In this document: in pieces, positions 1-11,094 of the stretch
Layout: each line of letters begins with the position of its first letter
How positions within the stretch are numbered: the stretch's first letter is position 1
Assembly: GCA_038501625.1 (NCBI GenBank)
Contig: JAZAYU010001151.1
Coordinates: 1-64,000 of the forward strand
Length of the DNA: 64,000 nt
Direction: 5' to 3'
From: Corbicula japonica
Lineage: Eukaryota > Mollusca > Bivalvia > Venerida > Cyrenidae
Translations under genes and position numbers: made by a program
The notes under the pieces: generated by a model
Database searches by the model: none
What the model was told of the DNA's origin: nothing
The model's input: the letters and a program-made list of their open reading frames with translations, nothing else

Positions 1-117
1 CCCTGTACTGCGTGGATGAGCTGCTCGGACCCTGTACTGCGTGGATGAGCTGCTCGGACCCTGTACTGCGTGGATGAGCTGCTCGGACCCTGTACTGCGT
101 GGATGAGCTGCTCGGAT
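1..117. repeat. 29-bp minisatellite, array 1 (cut by window start)
   Basis: Four near-identical 29-bp units, each reading CCCTGTACTGCGTGGATGAG followed by CTGCTCGGA. The array is truncated by the window edge and ends at about base 117. The same unit recurs at 905-1130 and 1826-2095. Because 29 is not a multiple of three, all frames cycle through the same peptides, so the ORFs over it are by-products. Confidence 0.95.
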
Positions 118-424
118 TAGGTTGTAATTTTAGCCGCCATTTTATTTAATCTGCCATTTCCCTAACAGATTTTCAGTTTATGTTAATTGCTGCGAAAAAG
201 TGTGTGCGACAAGGCGAAAAACGAGCTATTTATAAACTAAACAGAGCCATCTTAGCATATAAGACGTCGTATGTTGGGTCTGAGAAACGAGAACGTTACG
301 ATGCTCTTCCAGACAATGAAACAATGACAACTTAGTTTCATCGTTGCACTCTCGTAATCTTTGTCGCAACTTTACAAAAAGAGAAATTTTCGAGACAACC
401 ACCCCAGGAGAGAGAACATGTGTA

Positions 425-492
425 GGCCTCGACCAGGATTCAAACCTCTGGCTTTCGGTGCTGTAGCTCTACCAATTTAGCCACTGAGGCTA
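425..492 (-). mobile_element. tRNA-derived SINE-like module, type 1, copy a
   Basis: Read on the minus strand it has an A-box-like TGGCTAAATTGG and a B-box-like GGTTTGAATCC at tRNA spacing, with GCCTC/GAGGC able to pair at the ends. The T stem is poorly paired, so this is a tRNA-derived element rather than a working tRNA. Confidence 0.55.
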
Positions 493-667
493 TCTGTTAA
501 GAACGCTTCTATATTCCTCCCTTCTAAATGAGACAAGCCACACTCAATCGGCAAATGTCTACACTGCAGGTTCAAATTGACCTGTCCAGCCAATGCATGC
601 CCAGTAGAGCTCCATGGGTGAATCAATTTACACTGGCCACCAAATAAAACAGGAGGGAGATTATGTG

Positions 668-745
668 TAGGCCTCGACCATGATTTGAACCTCAAACCTC
701 CAGCTTACCATGCCATCGCTCTACCAATTGAGCTACCAAGGCTAC
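668..745 (-). mobile_element. tRNA-derived SINE-like module, type 2, copy a
   Basis: The minus strand gives an A box TAGCTCAATTGG inside a perfect D arm (GCTC...GAGC) and a duplicated B-box-like stretch GGTTTGAGGTTCAAATC. It is a different tRNA-like body from type 1, arranged in tandem with it. Confidence 0.55.
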
Positions 746-904
746 CTGTTAAGGACGCTACCACACATCTTTTGCACTGCCACACTTTACGATGCCGATC
801 TGTTAGACCTGAGTCCGGAGATTTGGTAGGCCTGACAACATTAAGCTATATGGTTTCTTAAATGATAGATTCTCATTTTTCTAAGAAATTTGAGATTTTT
901 TTCA

Positions 905-1130
905 GTGTGCCATTGTGGATGAGCTGCTCGGACCCTGTACTGCGTGGATGAGCTGCTCGGACCCTATACTGCGTGGATGAGCTGCTCGGACCCTGTACTG
1001 TGGGGATGAGCTGCTCGGACCCTGTACTGCATTGATGAGCTGCTCGGACCCTTACTGTGTGGATGAGCTGCTCGGACCCTGTACTGCGTGGATGAGCTTC
1101 TCGGACCCTGTACTGCGTGGATGTGCTGCA
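905..1130. repeat. 29-bp minisatellite, array 2
   Basis: About eight units of the 29-bp repeat with scattered substitutions and a few one-base losses. It follows the short flank TGTGCCATTGTGGATGAGCT, which is repeated exactly before array 3. Confidence 0.95.
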
Positions 1131-1333
1131 GGTGTGCTATACTTTGCAGATGATGCAGATAAAATTTTCCTATATTGTGAGGATCCCTTAGCATGTTTAG
1201 CAGATTTATGCAACTGATCAAGAACATATCTTTAAAGTTAAAAGTAAATCATTATTGTTGTCAATAAGTTACTAGAACTGAATGAAGTAATTGACCTCCG
1301 TAAACATCTGAAACAGGAGGGAGAACATGTGTA

Positions 1334-1402
1334 GGCCTCGACCAGGATTCAAACCTGTGGCTTACGGTGCTGTAGCTCTACCAATTTAGCTACCGAGGCT
1401 AT
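1334..1402 (-). mobile_element. tRNA-derived SINE-like module, type 1, copy b
   Basis: Second higher-order copy of the module at 425-492. The A box here is TAGCTAAATTGG, closer to the tRNA consensus than copy a. Confidence 0.55.
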
Positions 1403-1577
1403 CTGTTAAGGACGCTTCTATATTCCTCCCTTCTAAATGAGACCAGCCACACTCAATCGGCAAATGTCTATACTGCAGGTTGGAATCGACCTCTCCAGCC
1501 AATGCATGCCCAGTAGAGCTCCATGGGTAAATCAATTTACACTTGCCACCAAATAAAACAGGAGGGAGATTATGTGT

Positions 1578-1655
1578 AGGCCTCGACCATGATTTGAACC
1601 TCGAACCTCCAGCTTACCATGCCATCGCTCTACCAATTGAGCTACCGAGGCTACC
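1578..1655 (-). mobile_element. tRNA-derived SINE-like module, type 2, copy b
   Basis: Second higher-order copy of the module at 668-745. It keeps the intact D arm and has GGTTCGAGG in the B-box region. Confidence 0.55.
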
Positions 1656-1825
1656 TGTTAAGGACGCTACCACACATTTTTTGCACTGCCACACTTAACG
1701 ATCCCAATCTGTTAGACCCGAGTCCGGAGATTTGGTAGGCCTGACAACATTAAACTATATTGGTTCTTAAATGATAGATTCTCATTTTTCTAAGAAATTT
1801 GAGTTTTTTTTCAGTGTGCCATTGT

Positions 1826-2095
1826 GGATGAGCTGCTCGGACCCTGAACTGCGCGGATGAGTTGCTCGGACCCTGTACTGCGTGGATGAGCTGCTCGGAC
1901 CCTGTACTGTGGGGATGAGCTGCTCGGACCCTGTACTGCGTGGATGAGCTGCTTGGACCCTGTACTGTGGGGATGAACTGCTTGGACCCTGTACTGCGTG
2001 GATGAGCTGCTCGGACCCTGTACTGTCTGGATGAGGTTCTCGGACCCTGTACTGCGTTGATGAGCTGCTCGGACCCTGTACTGCGTGGATGTGCT
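1826..2095. repeat. 29-bp minisatellite, array 3
   Basis: About nine to ten units of the same 29-bp repeat, more diverged between units than array 1. The difference in unit number from array 2 accounts for most of the unequal higher-order period. Confidence 0.95.
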
Positions 2096-2301
2096 GCAGA
2101 TGTGCTATACTTTGCAGATGGTGCAGGTAATATTTTCCTATATTGTGAGGATCCCTTAGCATGTTTAGCAGATTTATGCAACTGATCAAGAACATATCTT
2201 TAAAGTTAAAAGTAAATCATTATTGTTGTCAATAAGTTACTAGAACTGAATGAAGTAATTGACCTCCGTAAACATCTGAAACAGGAGGGAGAACATGTGT
2301 A

Positions 2302-2372
2302 GGCCTCGACCAGGATTCAAACCTCTGGCTTACGCTGCTGTAGCTCTACCAATTTAGCTACCGAGGCTATCT
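2302..2372 (-). mobile_element. tRNA-derived SINE-like module, type 1, copy c
   Basis: Third copy of the type 1 module. It is followed by a shortened spacer and only a fragment (about 2453-2490) of another module, marking the end of the higher-order array. Confidence 0.5.
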
Positions 2373-2499
2373 GTTAAGGACGCTTCTATATTCCTCCCTT
2401 CTAAATGAGACAAGCCACACTCAATCGGCAAATGTCTACACTGCAGGTTCGAATTATGTGTAGGCCTTGACAAGAATTCAAACCTTAGATCTGCTGTAC

Positions 2500-3120
2500 T
2501 GGAACTATGAAAGGCAATTAAAATGACCACTGCCAATTTCTTTGCTTACAAAAATAGAACATTACTGTTAAATGCCTATTGTAAACAATCCTTGTTATGA
2601 TTGAATACCCAGCCATTGATTTTCCTATAGAGTATTAATGGTCAGTGTTGATGTACCCTGATGGGGATACCATGCTGTTTCCCTGAACATGGTTAGGGCT
2701 GTTCCAGAAAAAAGGAGTGGGGGGTGTAGAACTGAACTTAAAAATGGGGGTACCACCAACACAAATATATTTATTTTCAAACCCCAACCAATAGAATTGT
2801 AATATGTCAAAGACCTATCACCACCACATTAATATTACAATTTATACCCCCCCCCCACCAATGCAATTAGAAACACAAATTGTAGATTTCAGGAGACAAG
2901 TTTTTTGTAAACTTGCATGAATTTTTGTTGATCTAATATTAAAAAGATGATTTTACCATTCAATTTCGAAGTAATTTTTTTCCATGTTAATATCATTTTA
3001 TATGAAATTGTTTCATTTTGATATACTGTAATTCATGAACTGTCCTAACTGCTCATGTTTAAGAAGGAATAAAGAAAACTTGAAGTCATAAATCAAATAT
3101 CATTCCCATTCCTTGCACAT
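2500..3120. other. No gene seen; AT-rich with short C/G tracts
   Basis: AT-rich sequence with a poly-C run near 2848-2857 and a G-rich stretch near 2715-2735. I found no convincing exon or RNA gene. It probably belongs to the intron preceding the exon at 3128. Confidence 0.5.
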
Positions 3121-3127
3121 GTTTCAG

Positions 3128-3194
3128 ATCAACGAGTCCTCACATGGGCAGCCAATCATAGGCTGCCAGGATGTAGGCCAGACTGCTCACCAAG
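3128..3194 (+). CDS. Gene 1, internal coding exon (unrecognised protein)
   Basis: A 67-bp exon is bounded by an acceptor (TTTCAG ending at 3127) and a donor (CAAG|GTCTGT). It reads 22 codons plus one base, giving a peptide starting INESSHGQPIIGC and ending in DVGQTAHQ. The leftover G joins exactly with the AA at the start of the exon at 3884 to make a Glu codon, so the two exons keep one frame. I do not recognise the protein family. Earlier exons must lie upstream, probably outside the window. Confidence rests on the paired splice sites and the phase match, not on homology. Confidence 0.5.
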
Positions 3195-3883
3195 GTCTGT
3201 ATTATGTGAACAGATTTGAATTCATGTCTGTGAAAGTACTCCTTATTATTTGTGTCGCTCTATTCTTGGATATGATAATGAATCCTGATTACTTAAAACA
3301 ATTTTGTATTCTTTCCGCGTCTTTCTAGTTTACTATTTGATGGTTTAGTTGAATGCTGTGAAAAACATTACCAAGGAGTGCTCTGGATTTCTTCATAATT
3401 TGTAATAAAAAACTAAAATATAAATTTCTTTGTTTTGTTAGGTTTAACACATGTTTTAACAGAATTTAAGTCATGTACAGGCAAGCAGTTTACCTAACCA
3501 TAGTTCTTGGGTATTACCAGAACTAAACTACTTTAATAAACACTCTTGATAACTGTGTACTGATATTTGGATGGTGTGATGAGAAATAAGCCTGAAAATC
3601 TGTGAAGTCTGATCTGGATCTACATTGATCATCAGTCACTGAATTCCTGCACAACTCTACTGATACATTTGCTAGAAATCCCATTCAAAACCAAGTATGT
3701 GACAAATTGGTGTAAATCCAGATTACCATACATATCTATGCAGTCAACCGGGATCTACACTGATGGCACATGGAAAAGGCCATAAAAGTGGAAAAAAAGG
3801 GTTAAGGATATGAATAAGTGTTTATCTCAGCAAACTATTCTGCTAAATTAAGATAATTCACATCAAATATGTTTTTCCAACAG

Positions 3884-3987
3884 AAGGCAAAGAGTACTGC
3901 TATGATTGGACATGGACTGCCCACCTGAACGCACATAAATATGGGGCCATGCAGGCGAGATACACCAACACATTCATTCGTAAACAG
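3884..3987 (+). CDS. Gene 1, internal coding exon (Trp/Tyr-rich segment)
   Basis: A 104-bp exon follows an acceptor CAACAG and ends at CAG|GTATTG. Only one of three frames is open, and it is the frame set by the previous exon. It reads GKEYCYDWTWTAHL, then NAHKYGAMQARYTN, then TFIRKQ, and ends in phase 0. The composition (W, Y, H and C in a short span) is typical of a folded domain rather than random sequence. The next coding exon at 6141 needs a phase-2 start, so at least one more exon with length 3n+2 should lie between 3988 and 6140; I could not find it. Function unknown. Confidence 0.5.
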
Positions 3988-4149
3988 GTATTGCCTTTAT
4001 AAAGTCACTGTTGATAAGCTAAAGATGCCCGATGGTGTGAAATCTCTTCTAAAGCCATCAACTCATAACTCATTGGAGCATTTTCAATGTACCCTTGGTA
4101 TGATTCTAGACAATAGTTTACATCCCCTAAGGGGGACAGACTGGTTTTA

Positions 4150-5600
4150 AAGTGAGAAACATTTCATTTAGATTTTATGAACTTGCTGTGATTCAGGTGT
4201 CCCATTTTGTTCATTAAAATGTTTAAAATAGTTTAGCTAGAAAATTATGGTGAAAAAGGCTTTCTTTGAATGAACACTGTTGTTTGAACATCTTTGTTTC
4301 TTAAAGTGCAAGTCATAGGCAGATTTAAGGATTAAACAAAAATCACAGAAAAACAATCAGTTTGATTGATGATATGGTTTCATAGTTCTGCGGAAGTGGT
4401 TGGCTACTTGTTGTGGAAAACTGGTGTTAAGTAACTAGATGGAATTGGATGAAATAAAAAAACATTGCTTTCTGAAGTTGCTTTATTATATATTCATATA
4501 TAGTTTAATCCTTGAAGATTTTAAGGCCCTGATATAAATTTACAGTATCTTAATAGGAACTTGCATTGGGTCAGACATTTGCAAATATGAACATTAACGA
4601 GATAATTTAGCATCACCACAAAACACAGTCTGATCTGCTTTCTACACTTTAATAACAGAAATTCATTTCAGTAAGCTATTAATTATTGCAAAAGTATGAC
4701 AAAAATAATGTTTAATATTTTACAAAGGGGTTAAGTGGGGTTTTGGAGGGATTGTCAAGGTACAGTAATGGAATTGAAACCACCTCACTATTTCAGAATC
4801 CCCTTACACACTGCACCCTGAAATTAAGACCACCCCATTATGAAGACCAGTTTTAGAGATGGTCTTACCATCTAGGTTTCAGTGTTCTGTGATATCAGTG
4901 TAGTCAGCAGGGAGGAAATTTCACACCCATGCAACAAATATGCATTATTTCATGCAATTCAGCCAAAGACCAATGATGCATGGTAGAATTATGCAGAGGG
5001 TTTCACTTTGCTTAGTTTCATTATCAATTCAAGTATCCTTCAAGGATTTAGCAAAAAAAAACACCTACATGTAACATAGTTTGTGGGAAAGAAACCCCAG
5101 ATCACGATTACATATTATCTGTAAACTGTCAGGGTTGTCATTAAGAGCCGGCACTTGACTGTTTCAACCAAGATTTGGGTCGGCTCAAATTTTGAGGAAA
5201 AAAAATCAAAATCTGCAATGTAAAATCAAGGCCATGATGCTTACCTAGCATTTTTGGAAGAGTCTCTGCCACAGTTGATAAAAATTACTTTTGGATTGGG
5301 AAGTGACATTATTGAGCCCTATGTTATGTTAGGAAGAAAGGCCTGTGTGTTTAAAAATATCAAGGTGTGACATCACCTGCCATGACCTGAACACGCCAAG
5401 TTCCTAGTGGATATTTCTTTGTGGACCAAGTTGTACAAATGATGGATCCTTGTGTTTGCTTATTATTTTATTTAGTTGGTTTATCTTGTAACATTGTAGT
5501 AGTTTCTCAAAAAGCTGTTTCAATGTTCACAGTTAATTACTTAACCCTTTACTAGATGACAAAATGGGAGACTAGTGTAAATCCAGATCAGATAGCAGTG
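4150..5600. other. Presumed intron of gene 1; no clear exon
   Basis: AT-rich intronic-looking DNA. It holds fragments of the palindromic TTAA-CCCTT element (about 3603-3806 just upstream, and the end TTAACCCTTTAC at 5541). The missing linking exon of gene 1 should be here or nearby; I saw no candidate with both splice sites and an open frame. Confidence 0.4.
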
Positions 5601-5605
5601 ATGTA

Positions 5606-6197
5606 GATGACATGAAGCTTTCATCAGAAGTCCTCTTCCATTTGTGTGATATTTATAAAAAAGATGATAAATAAATTATGACAGCAGCATAATCTATTAA
5701 CTGTTTATCTGCAACAGCAATTTATGTCCTTCTTTATCAGCAACAATAAGTTTGGTGTAATGGAATATGGTTATCAGTTAAGATTTAAAATAAAATATTT
5801 ATTTTCAGAAAAGTGTATTGCCATTGTAATGAATGCTATGGACTTGAAGCTTCTGCAGAATTGGTATCGAAATGCATGTGTGTTATAGTGATTTTTAAAT
5901 GAGATAACTTCTTGTGAAGGAGCCTATAGGAATTAAAGATGACATGAAGCTTTCATCAGAAATCCTCTTCCATTTGTGTGATATTTATAAAAAAGATGAT
6001 AAATAAATTATGACAGCAGCATAATCTATTAACTGTTTATCTGCAACAGCAATTTATGTCCTTCTTTATCAGCAACAATAAGTTTGGTGTAATGGAATAT
6101 GGTTATCAGTTAAGATTTAAAATAAAATATTTATTTTCAGAAAAGTGTATTGCCATTGTAATGAATGCTATGGACTTGAAGCTTCTGCAGAATTGGT
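5606..6197 (+). repeat. Tandem duplication (period 332 bp) covering an exon start
   Basis: About 260 bp at 5606-5865 is repeated almost identically at 5938-6197, with about 70 bp between the copies. Each copy holds the intron end, the TTTTCAG acceptor, and the first 55 bases of the exon completed at 6141-6247. In copy 1 the exon homology stops at GAATTG, immediately before GTATCG, which could act as a donor. The near identity implies a recent event. Confidence 0.9.
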
Positions 6198-6247
6198 AGA
6201 AAACTATGGCACAGAATACGAGTGTTACTCTAGTAAACACATACAAG
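6141..6247 (+). CDS. Gene 1, penultimate exon (Cys-rich C-terminal segment)
   Basis: A 107-bp exon is bounded by TTTTCAG and CAAG|GTTAGC. Only the frame that starts with one carried base is open. It reads KVYCHCNECYGLEASAEL, then VENYGTEYECYSSKHIQ, with a CxCxxC cluster and one later Cys that could bind metal (inference). It ends with one extra base, which joins GA from the next exon to give Gly and then a TGA stop. The exon start is duplicated at 5809-5863, making alternative or abortive splicing possible. I do not recognise the family. Confidence 0.5.
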
Positions 6248-6872
6248 GTTAGCATTTGTTTTTATTTTCATGTAGTAGAACTGCCTTCATGTATAATAGA
6301 GAGACATTACACTGAATCTACCTGTACATGTTGGTATTTATATTTTTATATCTTGTAACAAGAAAACATATATTTGTTTTGTATGATCAGCTGGCACATC
6401 TGTGGATTCATATCTTAATCTACACTGTTCAAATTTAGATTCATTGCGATATATCTGACCAAGAAGCAGACAGTGTCAATCCAGATCAGACACCGAATTT
6501 GTTCTTGCTGACCTGGATCTGTACTGTTGTTCATGTGATAAAAGAAGTCTCTGCGGAATGAGTGTTCTTCATCATGATGGGAAATCTATTTTCTATTAGA
6601 AATGTGCCTTAATTCACACAAATTGGCTTGCAAAATTATACTGTACCTTAAAACTGAGTAAAGATTGTTAGTGGATAATGTGTTCTGCAAAAAAGTCATA
6701 TGTACTGAAAAGTGTTTATGTATATTTCTTGTATGCTCAGACAGGTATTCCAAGTTGAGTCTGGATACATAGTATTATCAGGGCTAAAAAAACATATAGT
6801 TTGACAATAGAAGCATTGAACATAAATTATGCTTGGAGATAAATTAATTAATTGTTGAATTTATTATTTCAG

Positions 6873-7385
6873 GATGACACCTTCACATGGAATCCTGTGG
6901 GGAGATCAGTGCCCAAGGTGATAAAACTGAGCATGGAAACCAGTCTCAAATCAGTCAAACCAGTCAAGCATCTGATTGGTCCAATCTCAGTTTAACGATT
7001 CTGGACAATACAGTCTAACTGAGCAGCCTCTATATATTTTGGTTCATTACAAATAACTGCAATGGAGTATGCTGCTTGTTAGGATGCGTTGATGGACAAG
7101 AAGACACATGATTGTCTATACAGATAACCAGTATGAAATTTGAGACAAAGCCCTCCGGCCATTATTCACATGGCAGGGCCATTATAGACAAGCGGCACAG
7201 CTTGCCCATTTGGAACCTATATTCTAAAAACATTATGATAATTTAATATAAAATATTACAAACTGAAGTCATTAAATGTATGTCATTTTGTGTTCTTAGT
7301 ACATATTTAAATTATATTTGTTTGCTTGCACTGTTCAGTTAGTGTGTTGTCTATTATGATGGCAATAAATCATACAAAGTTAAAA
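6873..7385 (+). CDS. Gene 1, last exon: stop codon and 3' UTR
   Basis: An acceptor TTATTTCAG ends at 6872. In the phase set by the previous exon the reading is GGA then TGA (stop at 6875-6877), so almost the whole exon is 3' UTR. A polyadenylation signal AATAAA lies at 7364-7369. The stretch 6921-6995 resembles the hairpin repeat at 26745-26860, so the UTR has absorbed a mobile element. If the phase is wrong, the other open frame would code a short tail through that repeat; I consider this less likely. Confidence 0.4.
7364..7369 (+). promoter_or_regulatory. Polyadenylation signal AATAAA for gene 1
   Basis: A canonical AATAAA about 490 bp after the inferred stop codon, followed within about 20 bases by an A-rich stretch. 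Confidence 0.45.
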
Positions 7386-7689
7386 AAGAAGGGCTCAAGA
7401 TCATAAAACTTAGATTTCAGACTTTTCTCTAGATTTTAACCAGCTTAAGCTAGAAATGATGTGCTCTGAGCTGGCAGCCACACTGGAAATTTCTGAGGCA
7501 GGTTACATGGATGACGATTCTTCCATCCAGTCTGCTGATGCTGAATCTGACTTTTGTTGATCTGCATATTTCACTGTTCTATATAGTGAATTCATATATT
7601 GTTTCAGGATGGCATCGCCGCCAGAACAAGCATAGCATGACTCATTCTATGTGCCTGTCCGAGGCTCGAACATTGAACCGTCAGATTCT

Positions 7690-9090
7690 TCATTATACCC
7701 CCGCTTCGAAGAAGAGGGGGGTATACTGTTTTACCCTTGTCCGTGCGTCCGTCCGTGCGTCCGTCCGTCCGTAACAAAATTTCCGTCGCAGTTTTCTCAG
7801 CAACTATAACATGCAGCAGCCTGATATTTTGCATATTGCTTTATCATATAGTCCCATATGGTGTAAAGAAATTTCATGCTCCTTGCTCATCTACTTCCTG
7901 TTTGCCGCATATTTTTAGATTTTGTTACTAAAAAGGTGCATTACATCGACCAAAAGGCATGTTAATTTTCCGTCGCATTTTTCTAAGCAACTATAACATG
8001 CAGCAGCCTGATATTATGCATATTGCTTTATCCTATAGTCCCATATGGTGTAAAGCAATTTCATGCTCCTTGCTCATCTACTTCCTGTTTGCCGAATATT
8101 TTAGGTTTTGTTACTATAAAGGTGCATTACATCAACCAAAAGGCATGTTAATTTTCCGTCACAGTTTTCTAAGCAACTATAACATTCAGCAGCCTGATAT
8201 TATGCATAATGCTTTATCCTATAGTCACATATGGTGTAAAGCGATTTTATGCTCCTTGCTCACCTACTTCCTGTTCACCAAATACTTAGATTTTTACACA
8301 TAGTTGACATACATGCACAATTTCCGTCGCAGTTTTCTAAGCAACTATAACATGCAGCAGCCTGATATTTTGCATAATGCTTTATCCTATAGTCCCATAT
8401 GGTGTAAAGCGATTTTATGCTCCTTGCTCATCTACTTCCTGTTTACCGAATACTTAGATTTGTGCACATAGTTGACATACATGCACAATTTCCGTCGCAG
8501 TTTTCTAAGTAACTATAACATGCAGCAGCCTGATATTTTGCATAATGCTTTATCCTATAGTCCCATATGGTGTAAAGCGATTTTATGCTCCTTGCTCATC
8601 TACTTCCTGTTTACCGAATACTTAGATTTGTGCACATAGTTGACATACATGCACAATTTCCGTCGCAGTTTTCTAAGCAACTATAACATGCAGCAGCCTG
8701 ATATTTTGCATAATGCTTTATCCTATAGTTCCATATTGTGTAAAGCGATTTTATGCTCCTTGCTCATCTACTTCCTGTTTACCGAATACTTAGATTTGTG
8801 CACATAGTTGACATACATGCACAATTTCCGTTGTAGTTTTCTTAGCAACTGAAACATGCAGCAGCCTGATATTTTGCATAATGCTTTATCATATATTCCC
8901 ATATGGTGTAAAGCGATTTAAAACTCCTTGCTCACCTAACTTCCTGTTCACCTAATACATAGATTTTTATATATAAGATGACATACATGCACAATTTGTG
9001 TCGCATTTTAAAAAGATGCAAACATTATTTCTGTATACTCTGACAAAGCTGTATTGCGGGGGTATTAATCACCTTCAGTGATAGCTCTTG
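7690..9090. mobile_element. Pearl-like element: tetranucleotide repeat plus tandem 168-bp core
   Basis: The left end carries ATACCCCCGCTTCGAAG and the right end GCGGGGGTATTAATC, giving short inverted ends TACCCCCGC/GCGGGGGTA. Then come a (CCGT)n-type tract at 7740-7772 and seven tandem core units whose reference points lie at 7789, 7976, 8162, 8330, 8498, 8666 and 8834: spacings of about 187, 186, then 168 four times. This layout (flank, tetranucleotide microsatellite, tandem core of about 160-170 bp, flank) matches the pearl elements described from bivalves, thought to be non-autonomous Helitron relatives. The ORFs inside are short and follow the repeat. Confidence 0.75.
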
Positions 9091-10575
9091 TTTATTTCAA
9101 TAATAATAAAAAGTAAATATGCGTATCAGGAATTGTCACAACCAGAAAAACCCAGCCCCTCCACACAGCCAAAATGTAGAGGAAAAGAGAGCACAAACAA
9201 CGCAAAAAAGAACCATTCGGGTGCTCTACCAAAGTATATAATTTGGTAAATCAAACGCTTAAATCATCAAGCAACAATAGGATCCCAGTTCATAAATTAG
9301 ACGTCTATTATTTCTATAATACATAAACCTTCATATAATAATTGTACATAAATATGATAAAAAAGATGCATCAGTAATAATGTTTCATCCATACTTGATG
9401 AATCCAGATCCAGTGTTGTTGTTGTTGTTTTTTTAGAGGGGAGCGGGGGGTCGAACCACATTTGCTGCAGAATTATTTTAAATTTCATTAAGATTTTGCC
9501 AGAAAAAGGAAATTATGTAACTATCATAAGATTACTCCCGACGACCCCTTTTGAAAATTTATCATCATATGTTCTTTGAATATGACATCGTTTCTCCTAT
9601 TCTCTACTTATTCCATACATTTAACTGGTATTACTGACCTCCTTACTCAACCGTTGCTTCAATCTCTCGAAAGTCCGGTCAGAACTAACAAAATGTAGCG
9701 GTTTTCAGGAAATAATTTGCACCGATTGCCATGGCTTTAACACCCTGAGGAAATCCCGCGACATAACGCCATTTCCTGGATGCTGACGCTTGATTATAAT
9801 ATCTACTATGTATTAGCCAAACTGACAACGATTTTAATGCAAAAACGAAGATCTGATAGCAGGAGTTTATTGTTTATGGCATCGCATAGCCCCCACCCCC
9901 CAAGAACATATATTTATAAACAATGCAAACATGAATGTCAAATTTTCCTTTTGTAGTCGCTACGAGAAACATGTTTTGCTATTGTTTTAGTAAAGTTTAT
10001 TGAACTAAATTCTAAGACATTGTTAACCTTGATACAGACAACTTTCCTATGGCTGTAGTTTAAAACTATAGTGGATAATTTGAAAGTTTGGACTCCCGGC
10101 AATAAGGCTACACTCAGTGAGAGAAATTGTTTCATATTTCTATTTTTTTTATAAATCCTGATTGACCTGTAACATTCACATGCCCTATAAATGATATTTG
10201 AAGCAATAAGAATATTTTTAATTATTAAATAACATAAAATTTTATGAAAAAGGAAACCACACTCCCCCAACAGTATATTGTGACAAATGATACCACCTTA
10301 AAATAATGAAAGATACTATTATTAACCTTAATATGCAGCACACAATACATGTATAATATCGAAGGCTTATAAAGGGATTGAGCCAGTAAAATTTGTATTA
10401 ATTCTCTATGATACAGATAGTATTTGCTTTCTGGTTTACAAGACAGCTAACAGTTTGCACACAATACGTATTATGTTCATTAGGTGACACGAGGACCTAA
10501 ACTACACGGAAATATTATGCTCATATGAGAACGTCACCAACATGCCCATTAACCTTAATGTATTTGTGAGGTCTT
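9091..10575. other. No gene seen
   Basis: AT-rich unique-looking sequence. The longest open frames (about 60-110 codons, minus strand) show no recognisable motif or splice context. C-rich and T-rich tracts occur near 9890-9902 and 9415-9432. Confidence 0.45.
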
Positions 10576-11094
10576 TATGCCGCCAGTAAGAAAGAGATGG
10601 AGACATACAGGTTTACCCTTGTCTGTCCGTCCGAAACTTGTGTCGCGCGTAACTCTACAAGTATAAGAGCCACAGCCATGAAACTTTACAGATATGATGA
10701 CCATCATGTGTAGTTTTGCACCTGGGGGTTGTTTCTATCAGCGCCCATTAAGACCGGAGTTATGGCCCCTTGTAAATTTTAATAAAATGCATTCAGCATG
10801 TAATCTTATGTCGCTAAAATGTCAATAAGTTTAAAAACCCCCAGTCAACAAAACTTTACAGCTTTGTTGACCATCATGTGTAGTTATGCACCGGGGTTTT
10901 TAAGGCTTTATTTTTTTGTTTTCGCTTTTGTTCTACAGAACTCCACGTGCAAATAAATTAATAGATTCTTAAAATAAACTATGGTTCAGAACCCCAAAAG
11001 TGATGGTAGACGTGTTAAGAACTTTAGATAGTCGAACGAACGGACGGAAAGCGGACAAACAGATCACGTGTACCCGCCACTCCAGAATCGGAGA
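10576..11094. mobile_element. Second pearl-like element, two core units
   Basis: Starts near TATGCCGCCAGTAAG and ends near TACCCGCCACTCCAG. It has (CCGT)-type short tracts at both ends (CTGTCCGTCCG; ACGAACGGACGG) and two core copies built on ACCATCATGTGTAGTT at about 10700 and 10871 (period about 171 bp). It is a different subfamily from 7690-9090. Confidence 0.6.

Larger units (their letters stand above)
411..2452. repeat. Higher-order tandem repeat, about 0.9-kb period
   Basis: A composite block is repeated in the same order: minus-strand SINE-like module, spacer, second SINE-like module, about 160 bp of unique sequence, 29-bp minisatellite, about 190 bp of tail. Equivalent points lie at 411, 1319 and 2287, and at 829 and 1738. 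The spacing is 908 then about 968 bp; the difference comes mainly from the number of 29-bp units. Roughly two full copies and the start of a third are present, the third decaying after about 2455. Confidence 0.85.

Noticed and set aside
1..2095. 29-bp repeats as a CRISPR array
   Set aside because: Units abut directly with no spacers, and the genome is eukaryotic.
905..2195. Minus- and plus-strand ORFs of 61-143 codons over the 29-bp arrays
   Set aside because: A 29-bp period makes every frame cycle through the same three phases, and the encoded peptides simply follow the repeat. No start or splice context.
425..2372. Functional tRNA genes on the minus strand
   Set aside because: A and B boxes are present, but the T stems do not pair well and copies are embedded in a tandem block, as expected for tRNA-derived SINEs.
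7511..8303. ORFs over the pearl-like element
   Set aside because: They read through the tandem core and the CCGT tract; no recognisable protein.
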